DNA from: Halomonas qaidamensis
Lineage (GTDB): Bacteria; Pseudomonadota; Gammaproteobacteria; Pseudomonadales; Halomonadaceae
DNA: 64,000 nucleotides
Assembly (NCBI RefSeq): GCF_025917315.1
Contig: NZ_CP080627.1
Span: forward strand, 434,001 to 498,000
Direction of reading: 5' to 3'
The position numbers and the translations under genes are program-made. Shown here in pieces: positions 57,439-64,000 of this stretch. The notes beneath the pieces were generated by a model. That model had not been told where the DNA came from. It saw nothing but the letters and a program-made list of their open reading frames with translations, and did no database searches. The first letter of the stretch is position 1. Each line of letters starts with the position of its first letter.

Positions 57439-59148
57439 TTAAAAACTGTCCCAAGAAGACTCGGCGGTCTGGCGCTTCAAAACGGGTATATTAGGAGCGT
57501 TATGCGCCGTTGAGTCTTGCGTTCTACCGCGGCTTACCACTGCTTGCATATAAGTGTGCTGTTGACCAGCGGGCAGTTTGAAAACGCTCATGGCGTCTAG
57601 CAGTTGATGAGCGTTCTGGCGCAGATGATTCGCAGCATTAGCGCTCTCCTCTACTAGTGCAGCGTTCTGCTGGGTTACTTGATCCATCTCAGTGATCGCT
57701 TGGCCAACCTCTTGAACACCGGTGCTTTGTTCGGCGCTGGCATGGCTAATTTCCTGCATAATTCTGGTAACTCGCCCAATAGCAGCTACGATATTTTCAG
57801 TTGATCGACTGGCTTCCTCTGCCCGCGCGTTACCGTTATTAACACGCTCTAAGTTATTAGAAATCAGGTCGTTTATTTCACGGGCGGCATCAGCGCTGCG
57901 TTGAGCAAGATTCCGTACTTCTTCTGCCACTACTGCGAACCCTCGGCCATGCTCGCCAGCACGGGCAGCTTCTACAGACGCGTTTAACGCAAGAATGTTG
58001 GTTTGAAAAGCGATAGCATCGATGGTGGATATAATGCCGGCAATTTCTTGTGAGCTTTTATTTAGCTCGTTCATGGTCGTCACTACCTGACGTACAGCTT
58101 CGCCGCCTTCAGTAGCTGTTTTCGAAGCGCTGGCCGCTTCCTGGCTTGCTTGTTGTGAATTGTCTGCGTTGAGCTTGACCGTACTATTGAGCTGCTCCAT
58201 CGCTGATGCTGTTTCTGCTAATGCACTGGCTTGCTGCTCGGTACGTGAAGAGAGATCGTTATTCCCTTCGGCAATTTGTTCGCTATTAGAAGCTACGGCG
58301 TCTGCTGAAGAGCGAACTTGCGCCACAATGGATTGTAACTGTTTTGACATGGCAACCTGCGATGCCATGATGCTACGAGTGTCGCCTGCTTTAAGAGTTG
58401 GCTGATTGGTCAGCTCACCGCGACCAATAGCTTCTGCAAAGGCCTTCACTTCGTAAGGTTCTGCACCGAGTTCGCGCAGCAGTTGGCGTGATAAAAACAG
58501 CGCAATGGCTCCCCCAATCACGACAGCAAATAGTGTTAACCCAAGCATTTGCATTTGAAAACCAGAGGCAGTGCTGCGGGCCGCCGCCGTTGAAGCGTTA
58601 TTAATTTGCTCTTGTAAATTAATAAATTGATTAATCCGATTAAGCCACTCAGCGTAAGCAGGGCCAGCCTGCTCAAGTGTTATGGCTTGGGCACGGGTAA
58701 GAGTATCAGAGGTTCTGGCATCAAGTACTTGCTGAGTAAGGGCTTCTACTATATCGGCCTGGGTGCTAATAGAAGACAAGATACTTTGCTCTTGTGGCGT
58801 TGTATCTGTATCACTGATCACTCGTTGCATACCTTCAATGGCTGTATCGTAATTAACAGCCAGTTGCCGCATCTCTTCATTAAGTGTTGTTAAGCGGCTA
58901 GCATCCGTCGTCATAACGATGTCACGTAGCGCAATGGCGCGGTCATGAACGCTGCCTCGCATATCAACTGCAAAACGCTGCTTAGCGCCATTTACATCAT
59001 TAATAGAGGTGAGCCCGCGGTTAATTTGATTAACCTGATAAATACCTATTGCTGTTAAAATAACAAGTAATATCAATAAGGTAGAGAAGGCGAAGGCTAG
59101 GCGTGTGCTGATAGTCGTCTTTGATAATCGAGATTTGGAGGCGATCAT
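57439..59148 (-). CDS. Methyl-accepting chemotaxis protein (Tar/Tsr-type)
   Basis: Transmembrane chemoreceptor, 569 residues. TM1 (about 16-38), a periplasmic four-helix-bundle sensor domain to about 195, TM2 (about 203-225), then HAMP and a signalling coiled coil with hairpin tip IDAIAFQTNILALNASVEAARAGEHGRGFAVVAEEVRNLAQRSADAA. The C terminus ends ESSWDSF, close to the NWETF-type pentapeptide that tethers the methyltransferase CheR. Ligand unknown. No che genes are in the window. Confidence 0.93.
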   Translation of the reverse strand: MIASKSRLSKTTISTRLAFAFSTLLILLVILTAIGIYQVNQINRGLTSINDVNGAKQRFAVDMRGSVHDRAIALRDIVMTTDASRLTTLNEEMRQLAVNYDTAIEGMQRVISDTDTTPQEQSILSSISTQADIVEALTQQVLDARTSDTLTRAQAITLEQAGPAYAEWLNRINQFINLQEQINNASTAAARSTASGFQMQMLGLTLFAVVIGGAIALFLSRQLLRELGAEPYEVKAFAEAIGRGELTNQPTLKAGDTRSIMASQVAMSKQLQSIVAQVRSSADAVASNSEQIAEGNNDLSSRTEQQASALAETASAMEQLNSTVKLNADNSQQASQEAASASKTATEGGEAVRQVVTTMNELNKSSQEIAGIISTIDAIAFQTNILALNASVEAARAGEHGRGFAVVAEEVRNLAQRSADAAREINDLISNNLERVNNGNARAEEASRSTENIVAAIGRVTRIMQEISHASAEQSTGVQEVGQAITEMDQVTQQNAALVEESANAANHLRQNAHQLLDAMSVFKLPAGQQHTYMQAVVSRGRTQDSTAHNAPNIPVLKRQTAESSWDSF

Positions 59149-59287
59149 TCCATTAGCTCCGAGCAGGCACTTTGTTATTAAGGTAGGAGTAATGTACCTT
59201 TTGCATAATTTTTGTACAACATTTATTAAGCTTTTGACGATGCGCCAGAGTGTGAATAACGTCTAAATAAAAGCATTTCCTAACAAG

Positions 59288-59313
59288 AAAAAACCACGCC
59301 GAAACGTGGTTTT
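59288..59313 (-). terminator. Rho-independent terminator of bamD
   Basis: AAAACCACG (59290-59298) and CGTGGTTTT (59305-59313) form a 9-bp stem with loop CCGAAA. On the minus strand it is followed by T residues (59292-59288). It lies about 52 bases beyond the bamD stop. Confidence 0.85.
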
Positions 59314-59364
59314 AAAGTAAAAGTCAAATAGCTTTATACGCATCAGCGCTGTATGAGATGTCTA

Positions 59365-60180
59365 TTAATTATCAGCGTTGTCATGTTTAGGTACAAAACG
59401 ATTGCCTCGTAGCTGCTCATGGTCTGGTGCATTTTCTCGCAGAACGACAAGCACTTCATCTGCGCGATCCTTCATACCAAGCCCTTGATAACCTTCTACC
59501 ATGGTTGCCAACGCATCACGCGTTGCGTTGGACTCCGGATAGTTTTCAATCACCCAGCGGCCGCGTTCAATGGCGGCTAAGAAGGCGCCACGGCGCAGGT
59601 AGTAGTCTGCGACATGTAGTTCATGGCGGGCCAGCAATTCACGTAAATAGACAATACGCTGTTGGGCATCAGGGGCGTATTCGCTTTGTGGAAAGCGTTG
59701 GATTAATTCGCGGAAGTCGTTGTAAGCGTCCCGTGAGGCGCCCAAGTCGCGCTTGGAGATATCAATCAGGCGCAGTCGCTCAAGGCTAAATCGTCCCGCT
59801 TGCCAAGCAGAAAGGCCGCGTAAATAGTAGGCGTAATCCACCTGCGGGTGATCAGGGTGCAGGCGAATGAAGCGACTAGCAGCAGCGCGAGCCTCTTCCC
59901 AGTTGCTGTTTTCGTAGTAGGCGTAAATCAGCTCAAGCTGGGCTTGTTCGGCGTGGGGGCCAAACGGATAGCGGGTATCGAGCGCTTCAAGCCGCTCAAT
60001 GGCAATAGGAAAACGGTTGCTATCCAGCGCTGTGCGCGCAAGTTCATAGAGTTCACGTTCTTGCACACCCTCGAATTCATCGTCTTCTTCAGGGGTGGCG
60101 TTATTACTGGCACAGCCTGCCAGAAGAGCAAGGCTTAAGGCTAGGGCGCCAAAGCGGTTGGCAGCGGAAAAAGCGCGCAT
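59365..60180 (-). CDS. bamD: Outer membrane assembly lipoprotein BamD
   Basis: Essential component of the BAM complex that folds beta barrels into the outer membrane. The 271-residue precursor has a signal peptide with lipobox LLAGC and an acidic linker (PEEDDEFEG), then five TPR-like repeats (LYELARTALDSNRFPIAIERLEAL, RYPFGPHAEQAQLELIYAYY and so on). Three ATGs run together; 60180 is preferred because GAGG is six bases upstream. The frame opens at a TTG at 60201. It is divergent from rluD as in E. coli yfiO/rluD. Confidence 0.95.
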   Translation of the reverse strand: MRAFSAANRFGALALSLALLAGCASNNATPEEDDEFEGVQERELYELARTALDSNRFPIAIERLEALDTRYPFGPHAEQAQLELIYAYYENSNWEEARAAASRFIRLHPDHPQVDYAYYLRGLSAWQAGRFSLERLRLIDISKRDLGASRDAYNDFRELIQRFPQSEYAPDAQQRIVYLRELLARHELHVADYYLRRGAFLAAIERGRWVIENYPESNATRDALATMVEGYQGLGMKDRADEVLVVLRENAPDHEQLRGNRFVPKHDNADN

Positions 60181-60397
60181 CATCATCCTCGTTGCAAACA
60201 AGCCTCAATCACCGAAAAGCGACGATGGCCATAAGTAGAAATGGTAGAATAGGTCGCAGTTCACCCACTATAAATCACCTAGACGCAAAACGCAGGCTTA
60301 GCGACACGTCAGTGCCGTTTGAAAAGTTAAGCAGTGTCAAATAGCGACAACGCTGTTGGTGTCCTAAAAAGCCGTTTGTGTCTTAAAGAGGTTATTC

Positions 60398-61357
60398 ATG
60401 TCTCGTATTGTTGAAGCCACGCAGCGGGTACCCGCGACATTAGCAGGCGCGCGTTTAGACCAAGCCGCAGCTGAGTTGTTCAGCGATTATTCCCGCGAAC
60501 GGTTGAAAGCGTGGATCAACGCCGGTGAGCTCACTGTTGACGGCGCTAAAGTAAAGCCGAAGGCCAAGCTGCACGGCCATGAAACATTAGCGCTAAAAGC
60601 GACCATCGAAGACGATACGCGTTTCGAAGCTCAGGATATTCCGCTTGATATCGTGTATGAAGATGACGCGGTGATGGTTATCAATAAGGCCGCTGGAATG
60701 GTGGTACATCCTGCTGCGGGCAACCCTGATGGCACGCTGTTAAATGCACTGCTTCATCATCATGCTGCGCTGGCGGAAGTGCCGCGCGCTGGGATCGTAC
60801 ATCGTCTGGATAAAGACACCACTGGCCTGATGATGGTGGCAAAAACGTTGCCCGCACAAACGGCGTTGGTTGAACAGTTGCAGGCACGTAGTGTCTCCCG
60901 CCAGTACGATGCGGTAGTGATTGGTAAACCAGTGTCGGGTAGCACCATTGATGCGCCGATTGGTCGACACCCAAAAGACCGTAAGCGCCAAGCAGTTACG
61001 GCATCTGGAAAACCGGCGGTAACGCACTTTCGCGTGGTAGAGCGTTTTCGTGCACATACCCATGTGCGTTGCACGCTTGAAACCGGGCGTACCCATCAAA
61101 TTCGTGTTCATATGGCCCATGCCCGCTACCCGCTGATTGGTGATCCGCTTTATAGTGGTCGTGCAAAGTTGCCGCCGGGCGCTGCTGCGCCGTTAAAAGA
61201 GATTCTACGTGAATTTCCGCGTCAGGCGCTGCATGCTCGGAAGCTCAGTTTTGTGCATCCGGTGAGTGGAGAAACGCTTACTTTTCATGCTGATTTGCCC
61301 GATGATCTACTGATGTTGTTGGACTACCTGCGCGAAGATAGCGAGACCATGAGATGA
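60398..61357 (+). CDS. rluD: 23S rRNA pseudouridine synthase RluD
   Basis: Makes pseudouridines 1911, 1915 and 1917 in helix 69 of 23S rRNA. The 319-residue protein has an N-terminal S4-like RNA-binding domain (ARLDQAAAELFSDYSRERLKAWINAGELTVDG), catalytic HRLDKDTTGLMMVAKT with the nucleophilic Asp, and the RluA family motif ETGRTHQIRVHMAHARYPLIGDPLYSG. It overlaps pgeF by 4 bases (ATGA). Confidence 0.96.
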   Translation: MSRIVEATQRVPATLAGARLDQAAAELFSDYSRERLKAWINAGELTVDGAKVKPKAKLHGHETLALKATIEDDTRFEAQDIPLDIVYEDDAVMVINKAAGMVVHPAAGNPDGTLLNALLHHHAALAEVPRAGIVHRLDKDTTGLMMVAKTLPAQTALVEQLQARSVSRQYDAVVIGKPVSGSTIDAPIGRHPKDRKRQAVTASGKPAVTHFRVVERFRAHTHVRCTLETGRTHQIRVHMAHARYPLIGDPLYSGRAKLPPGAAAPLKEILREFPRQALHARKLSFVHPVSGETLTFHADLPDDLLMLLDYLREDSETMR

Positions 61358-62109
61358 GCGATGCGATTGATCTAAAGCCCACGTTATTGTTGCCTGACTG
61401 GCCGGCCCCCGCCAATGTGCGGGCGTTTGTGACTACTCGGGAAACAGGGCCGAGCCAGGATGATTTTGCAGCCTTCAATCCAGCGACCCATGTAGGCGAT
61501 AATGCAGATCACGTCGCGCTATGTCGGCGTTTGCTGCACAAAGAAATCGGCGATGATCGACCGCTACTGTGGCTGAACCAAACCCATGGCGCACGGGTCC
61601 AGCAGGCGTATCAAAGCGATATACCGGAAGCAGACGCAGCGATTGCTAACAGCAACGACTATGCCTGTGTGGTGTTAACCGCAGACTGCCTACCGGTGCT
61701 GTTTTGTAATCGCCAGGGCACCCAAGTCGCGGTTGCGCACGCAGGCTGGCGAGGGCTGGCGGGTGGTGTATTGGAAGCGACCGTTGCTGCTATGAATTGC
61801 GACCCTGATGACGTGTTGGTATGGCTGGGCCCGGCTATTTCGAATGCTCAGTTTGAGGTTGGGCCAGAGGTGTATGGTGCCTTTGTTGCGGTACACCCTG
61901 AGACGGCTGATGCGTTTGACCACAGCCCCTATCGTCTTGGCCACTATATGGCGGATCTTTACCGCTTGGCGCGCTTTCGTTTAGAAGCATTAGGGCTCCA
62001 TCACATCAGCGGTGGCCATTTCTGCACTGCCTGCGAGTCGCGTTTTTACTCCTACCGCCGAGACAATGGCAATACGGGACGCATGGCAAGTGTGATCTGG
62101 ATCAATTAA
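61354..62109 (+). CDS. pgeF: Purine nucleoside phosphorylase/laccase-domain protein (PgeF/YfiH)
   Basis: A 251-residue protein of the multicopper-polyphenol-oxidase-like family. Zinc-binding motif: LWLNQTHGARV (His) with GWRGLAGGVLEATVAAM and ADCLPVLF. The family is now considered to be adenosine/purine phosphorylases or to remove L-Ser from peptidoglycan precursors (PgeF); the natural role is unsettled. It follows rluD with an ATGA overlap and precedes clpB, as in E. coli (rluD-yfiH-clpB). Confidence 0.93.
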   Translation: MSDAIDLKPTLLLPDWPAPANVRAFVTTRETGPSQDDFAAFNPATHVGDNADHVALCRRLLHKEIGDDRPLLWLNQTHGARVQQAYQSDIPEADAAIANSNDYACVVLTADCLPVLFCNRQGTQVAVAHAGWRGLAGGVLEATVAAMNCDPDDVLVWLGPAISNAQFEVGPEVYGAFVAVHPETADAFDHSPYRLGHYMADLYRLARFRLEALGLHHISGGHFCTACESRFYSYRRDNGNTGRMASVIWIN

Positions 62110-62144
62110 GCAGCGCGATTCCTTCAAGCTTGTGTTGCGCGCCT

Positions 62145-62172
62145 CTTGAAATGCGTGGAACTGACGCCATTT
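62145..62172 (+). promoter_or_regulatory. Sigma-32 heat-shock promoter of clpB
   Basis: CTTGAAA (62145-62151) and CGCCATTT (62165-62172) separated by 13 bases. They match the sigma-32 elements CTTGAAA and CCCCATnT with the right spacing. It lies about 95 bases upstream of clpB. Confidence 0.85.
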
Positions 62173-62264
62173 AACTTGTCAAGCTAAACGTTTTTAGCAT
62201 ATTAAAGACAAGTTATTGGGAAACACCGTGGGTCCAAACGCACGGCACCCCCAGGAGGAATTCC

Positions 62265-64000
62265 ATGCGATTCGATAAATTTACTGCCAAATTACAGGCC
62301 GCTATTTCTGAGGCGCAATCCCTTGCCGTTGGGCACGGCCATAATCAGCTTGATCCCGCGCACTTACTGCTTGCGTTACTCGATACCAAAGACACTGGCA
62401 TCAAAGCCCTGGTCGAAAAAGCCGAGGGCAGTAGTTCACGTCTGCGCGACGGTTTGCAGCAGCAGCTTGATGACTTGCCGAAAGTCAGCCAGTTCGACGG
62501 AGATGTACAGCCATCCCGCGACTTTATCAAGCTATTCAACTTAACTGACCGAGAAGCACAGAAGCGTGGCGACCAGTTTATCGCCAGCGAATTAGTGCTA
62601 TTAGCAGCTCTGGAAATGAACAGTGCTGTCACCAAGTTAATGAAAGAGGCGGGGCTGAACCGGAAAGGCTTGGAAGCTGCAATCAACAGCTTGCGCGGTG
62701 GTGCAACGGTCGATGACCCCAATGCCGAAGACCAGCGCGAAGCGCTTAACAAATACACCATGGATCTTACCCAGCGTGCGTTAGATGGCAAGCTGGATCC
62801 GGTGATTGGCCGCGACGATGAAATTCGCCGCACCATTCAGGTGCTGCAGCGTCGTACCAAAAATAACCCGGTGCTGATCGGTGAGCCAGGGGTGGGGAAA
62901 ACCGCCATTGTCGAAGGCTTAGCGCAGCGCATTGTGAATGGCGAAGTGCCCGAAGGCCTGAAAGACAAACGCGTACTTTCGTTGGATATGGGCTCGCTGC
63001 TGGCAGGCGCTAAATTCCGTGGTGAGTTTGAAGAGCGCCTAAAAGCGGTGCTTAAAGAGCTCTCCCAGGAAGAGGGGCGGGTCATCCTGTTTATTGATGA
63101 GCTGCACACCATGGTGGGCGCAGGTAAAGCCGAAGGTGCGATGGATGCAGGTAATATGCTTAAACCTGCGTTGGCGCGTGGTGAGTTGCACTGTGTGGGC
63201 GCAACAACGCTGGATGAGTATCGCAAATATATTGAAAAAGATGCCGCGCTGGAGCGCCGCTTCCAGAAAGTGCTGGTCGATGAGCCGTCTGAAGAGGATA
63301 CGGTGGCTATTCTGCGCGGTTTAAAAGAGCGTTACGAAGTCCACCACGGCGTGGATATTACCGATTCAGCGATTATTGCGGCGGCGAAACTCTCTACCCG
63401 CTATATCACTGATCGGCAGTTGCCCGACAAAGCCATCGACCTGATTGACGAGGCGGCGTCTCGTATCCGCATGGAGCTGGACTCTAAGCCTGAAGAGATG
63501 GATCGTTTGGATCGTCGTCTAATCCAGCTGAAAATGGAGCGCGAAGCGCTTAAGAAAGAGACCGATGAGGCCACTAAGAAACGCCTCGAAGCGCTGAATA
63601 ACCAGATTCACGAGCTAGAGCGTGAGTACGCTGACTTGGATGAAATCTGGAAAGCTGAAAAAGCCAGTATTCAGGGTGCAGCCCAATTCAAAGCAGAGCT
63701 TGAGCAGGCGCGTATTGACCTTGAACAAGCGCGTCGCCAGGGCGATTTAGGGCGTATGTCGGAAATTCAGTACGGCAAAATTCCGGCGCTGGAGAAGAAA
63801 ATTAGCGAAGCGGGTGAAGGCGAGGCTGATACAGCCAGCCACCAGCTGCTGCGCTCAAACGTGACCGAAGAAGAGATTGCCGAGGTGGTTTCCCGCTGGA
63901 CCGGTATTCCGGTCTCCAAGATGTTGGAAGGCGAACGGGACAAGCTGCTGCGCATGGAAGAAGCACTGCACGAGCGGGTGATTGGCCAGCATGAAGCGGT
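62265..64000 (+). CDS. clpB: Chaperone ClpB (disaggregase), N-terminal part
   Basis: Hexameric AAA+ disaggregase that works with DnaK. The first 578 codons of about 860 are present; the gene runs off the window. The N domain ([34 protein letters not shown]) is followed by NBD1 with Walker A GEPGVGKT and Walker [15 protein letters not shown], the middle coiled-coil propeller (about 405-530: [18 protein letters not shown]) unique to ClpB/Hsp104, and the start of NBD2. GGAGG precedes the ATG at 62265. Expected to be induced by RpoH. Confidence 0.98.
   Translation, partial: MRFDKFTAKLQAAISEAQSLAVGHGHNQLDPAHLLLALLDTKDTGIKALVEKAEGSSSRLRDGLQQQLDDLPKVSQFDGDVQPSRDFIKLFNLTDREAQKRGDQFIASELVLLAALEMNSAVTKLMKEAGLNRKGLEAAINSLRGGATVDDPNAEDQREALNKYTMDLTQRALDGKLDPVIGRDDEIRRTIQVLQRRTKNNPVLIGEPGVGKTAIVEGLAQRIVNGEVPEGLKDKRVLSLDMGSLLAGAKFRGEFEERLKAVLKELSQEEGRVILFIDELHTMVGAGKAEGAMDAGNMLKPALARGELHCVGATTLDEYRKYIEKDAALERRFQKVLVDEPSEEDTVAILRGLKERYEVHHGVDITDSAIIAAAKLSTRYITDRQLPDKAIDLIDEAASRIRMELDSKPEEMDRLDRRLIQLKMEREALKKETDEATKKRLEALNNQIHELEREYADLDEIWKAEKASIQGAAQFKAELEQARIDLEQARRQGDLGRMSEIQYGKIPALEKKISEAGEGEADTASHQLLRSNVTEEEIAEVVSRWTGIPVSKMLEGERDKLLRMEEALHERVIGQHEA

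Overview
The window is a 64 kb piece of a gammaproteobacterial chromosome, most likely from the Halomonadaceae (Halomonas/Vreelandella). This rests on the protein sequences, a base composition that looks mid-50s %GC by eye, and gene orders that mix Pseudomonas-like and Enterobacteria-like blocks. Nearly all of it is housekeeping DNA. I see no rRNA, tRNA, CRISPR array, prophage or complete insertion sequence.

Layout: (1) ypjD-like (partial) / ffh, then rpsP-rimM-trmD-rplS. (2) xerD-dsbC-hom-thrC-recJ, which in relatives runs on towards prfB-lysS. Here that order is broken at about 10.7-19.1 kb by an accessory block: a GT1 glycosyltransferase, a YitT-type membrane protein and a cytochrome P450 on the plus strand, then a MerR regulator plus Cu(I) P-type ATPase operon on the minus strand (with a 24-codon remnant ORF at its end), then a FadL-type porin. 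(3) prfB, with its programmed +1 frameshift, and lysS, separated by a 132-bp imperfect palindrome. (4) A minus-strand operon (22.1-27.5 kb) matching E. coli yjfIJKLMC with a 2-TM potassium channel inserted: DUF2170, PspA-like, K+ channel, DUF2491, DUF350, DUF1190 and an ATP-grasp glutathionylspermidine-synthase-like enzyme. This is the most interesting poorly characterised system here. (5) An acidic hypothetical protein, a DHA2 exporter, then bolA-like/holD-like/rimI facing zapB. (6) rsmD divergent from ftsY-ftsE-ftsX-rpoH. (7) slmA-argB-algC-dut-coaBC on the minus strand, divergent from radC, then rpmB-rpmG, mutM, rlmI and a thioesterase. (8) A 670-bp gene-free stretch with a (CCCAA)n tract, then a YeeE/TsuA-type transporter, malic enzyme, acnA and trxB. 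(9) A FimT/GspH pseudopilin divergent from a ThiO-like oxidase, a PP0621-like protein, nadE, a chemoreceptor, bamD, rluD, pgeF and the start of clpB behind a clear sigma-32-type promoter.

How the parts work together: translation and protein targeting (ffh, ftsY, rpsP, rplS, rpmB, rpmG, prfB, lysS), division and nucleoid control (ftsEX, zapB, slmA, xerD), heat shock (rpoH and its probable target clpB), oxidative folding and repair (dsbC, trxB, mutM, recJ, radC), and central metabolism (thr pathway, argB, acnA, maeA, nadE, coaBC, dut). Accessory functions are copper export, a possible P450/glycosyltransferase small-molecule pathway, and the membrane-stress operon. Gene starts were adjusted by ribosome-binding site and family length where noted. 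All family assignments come from reading the sequence; no database search was run.
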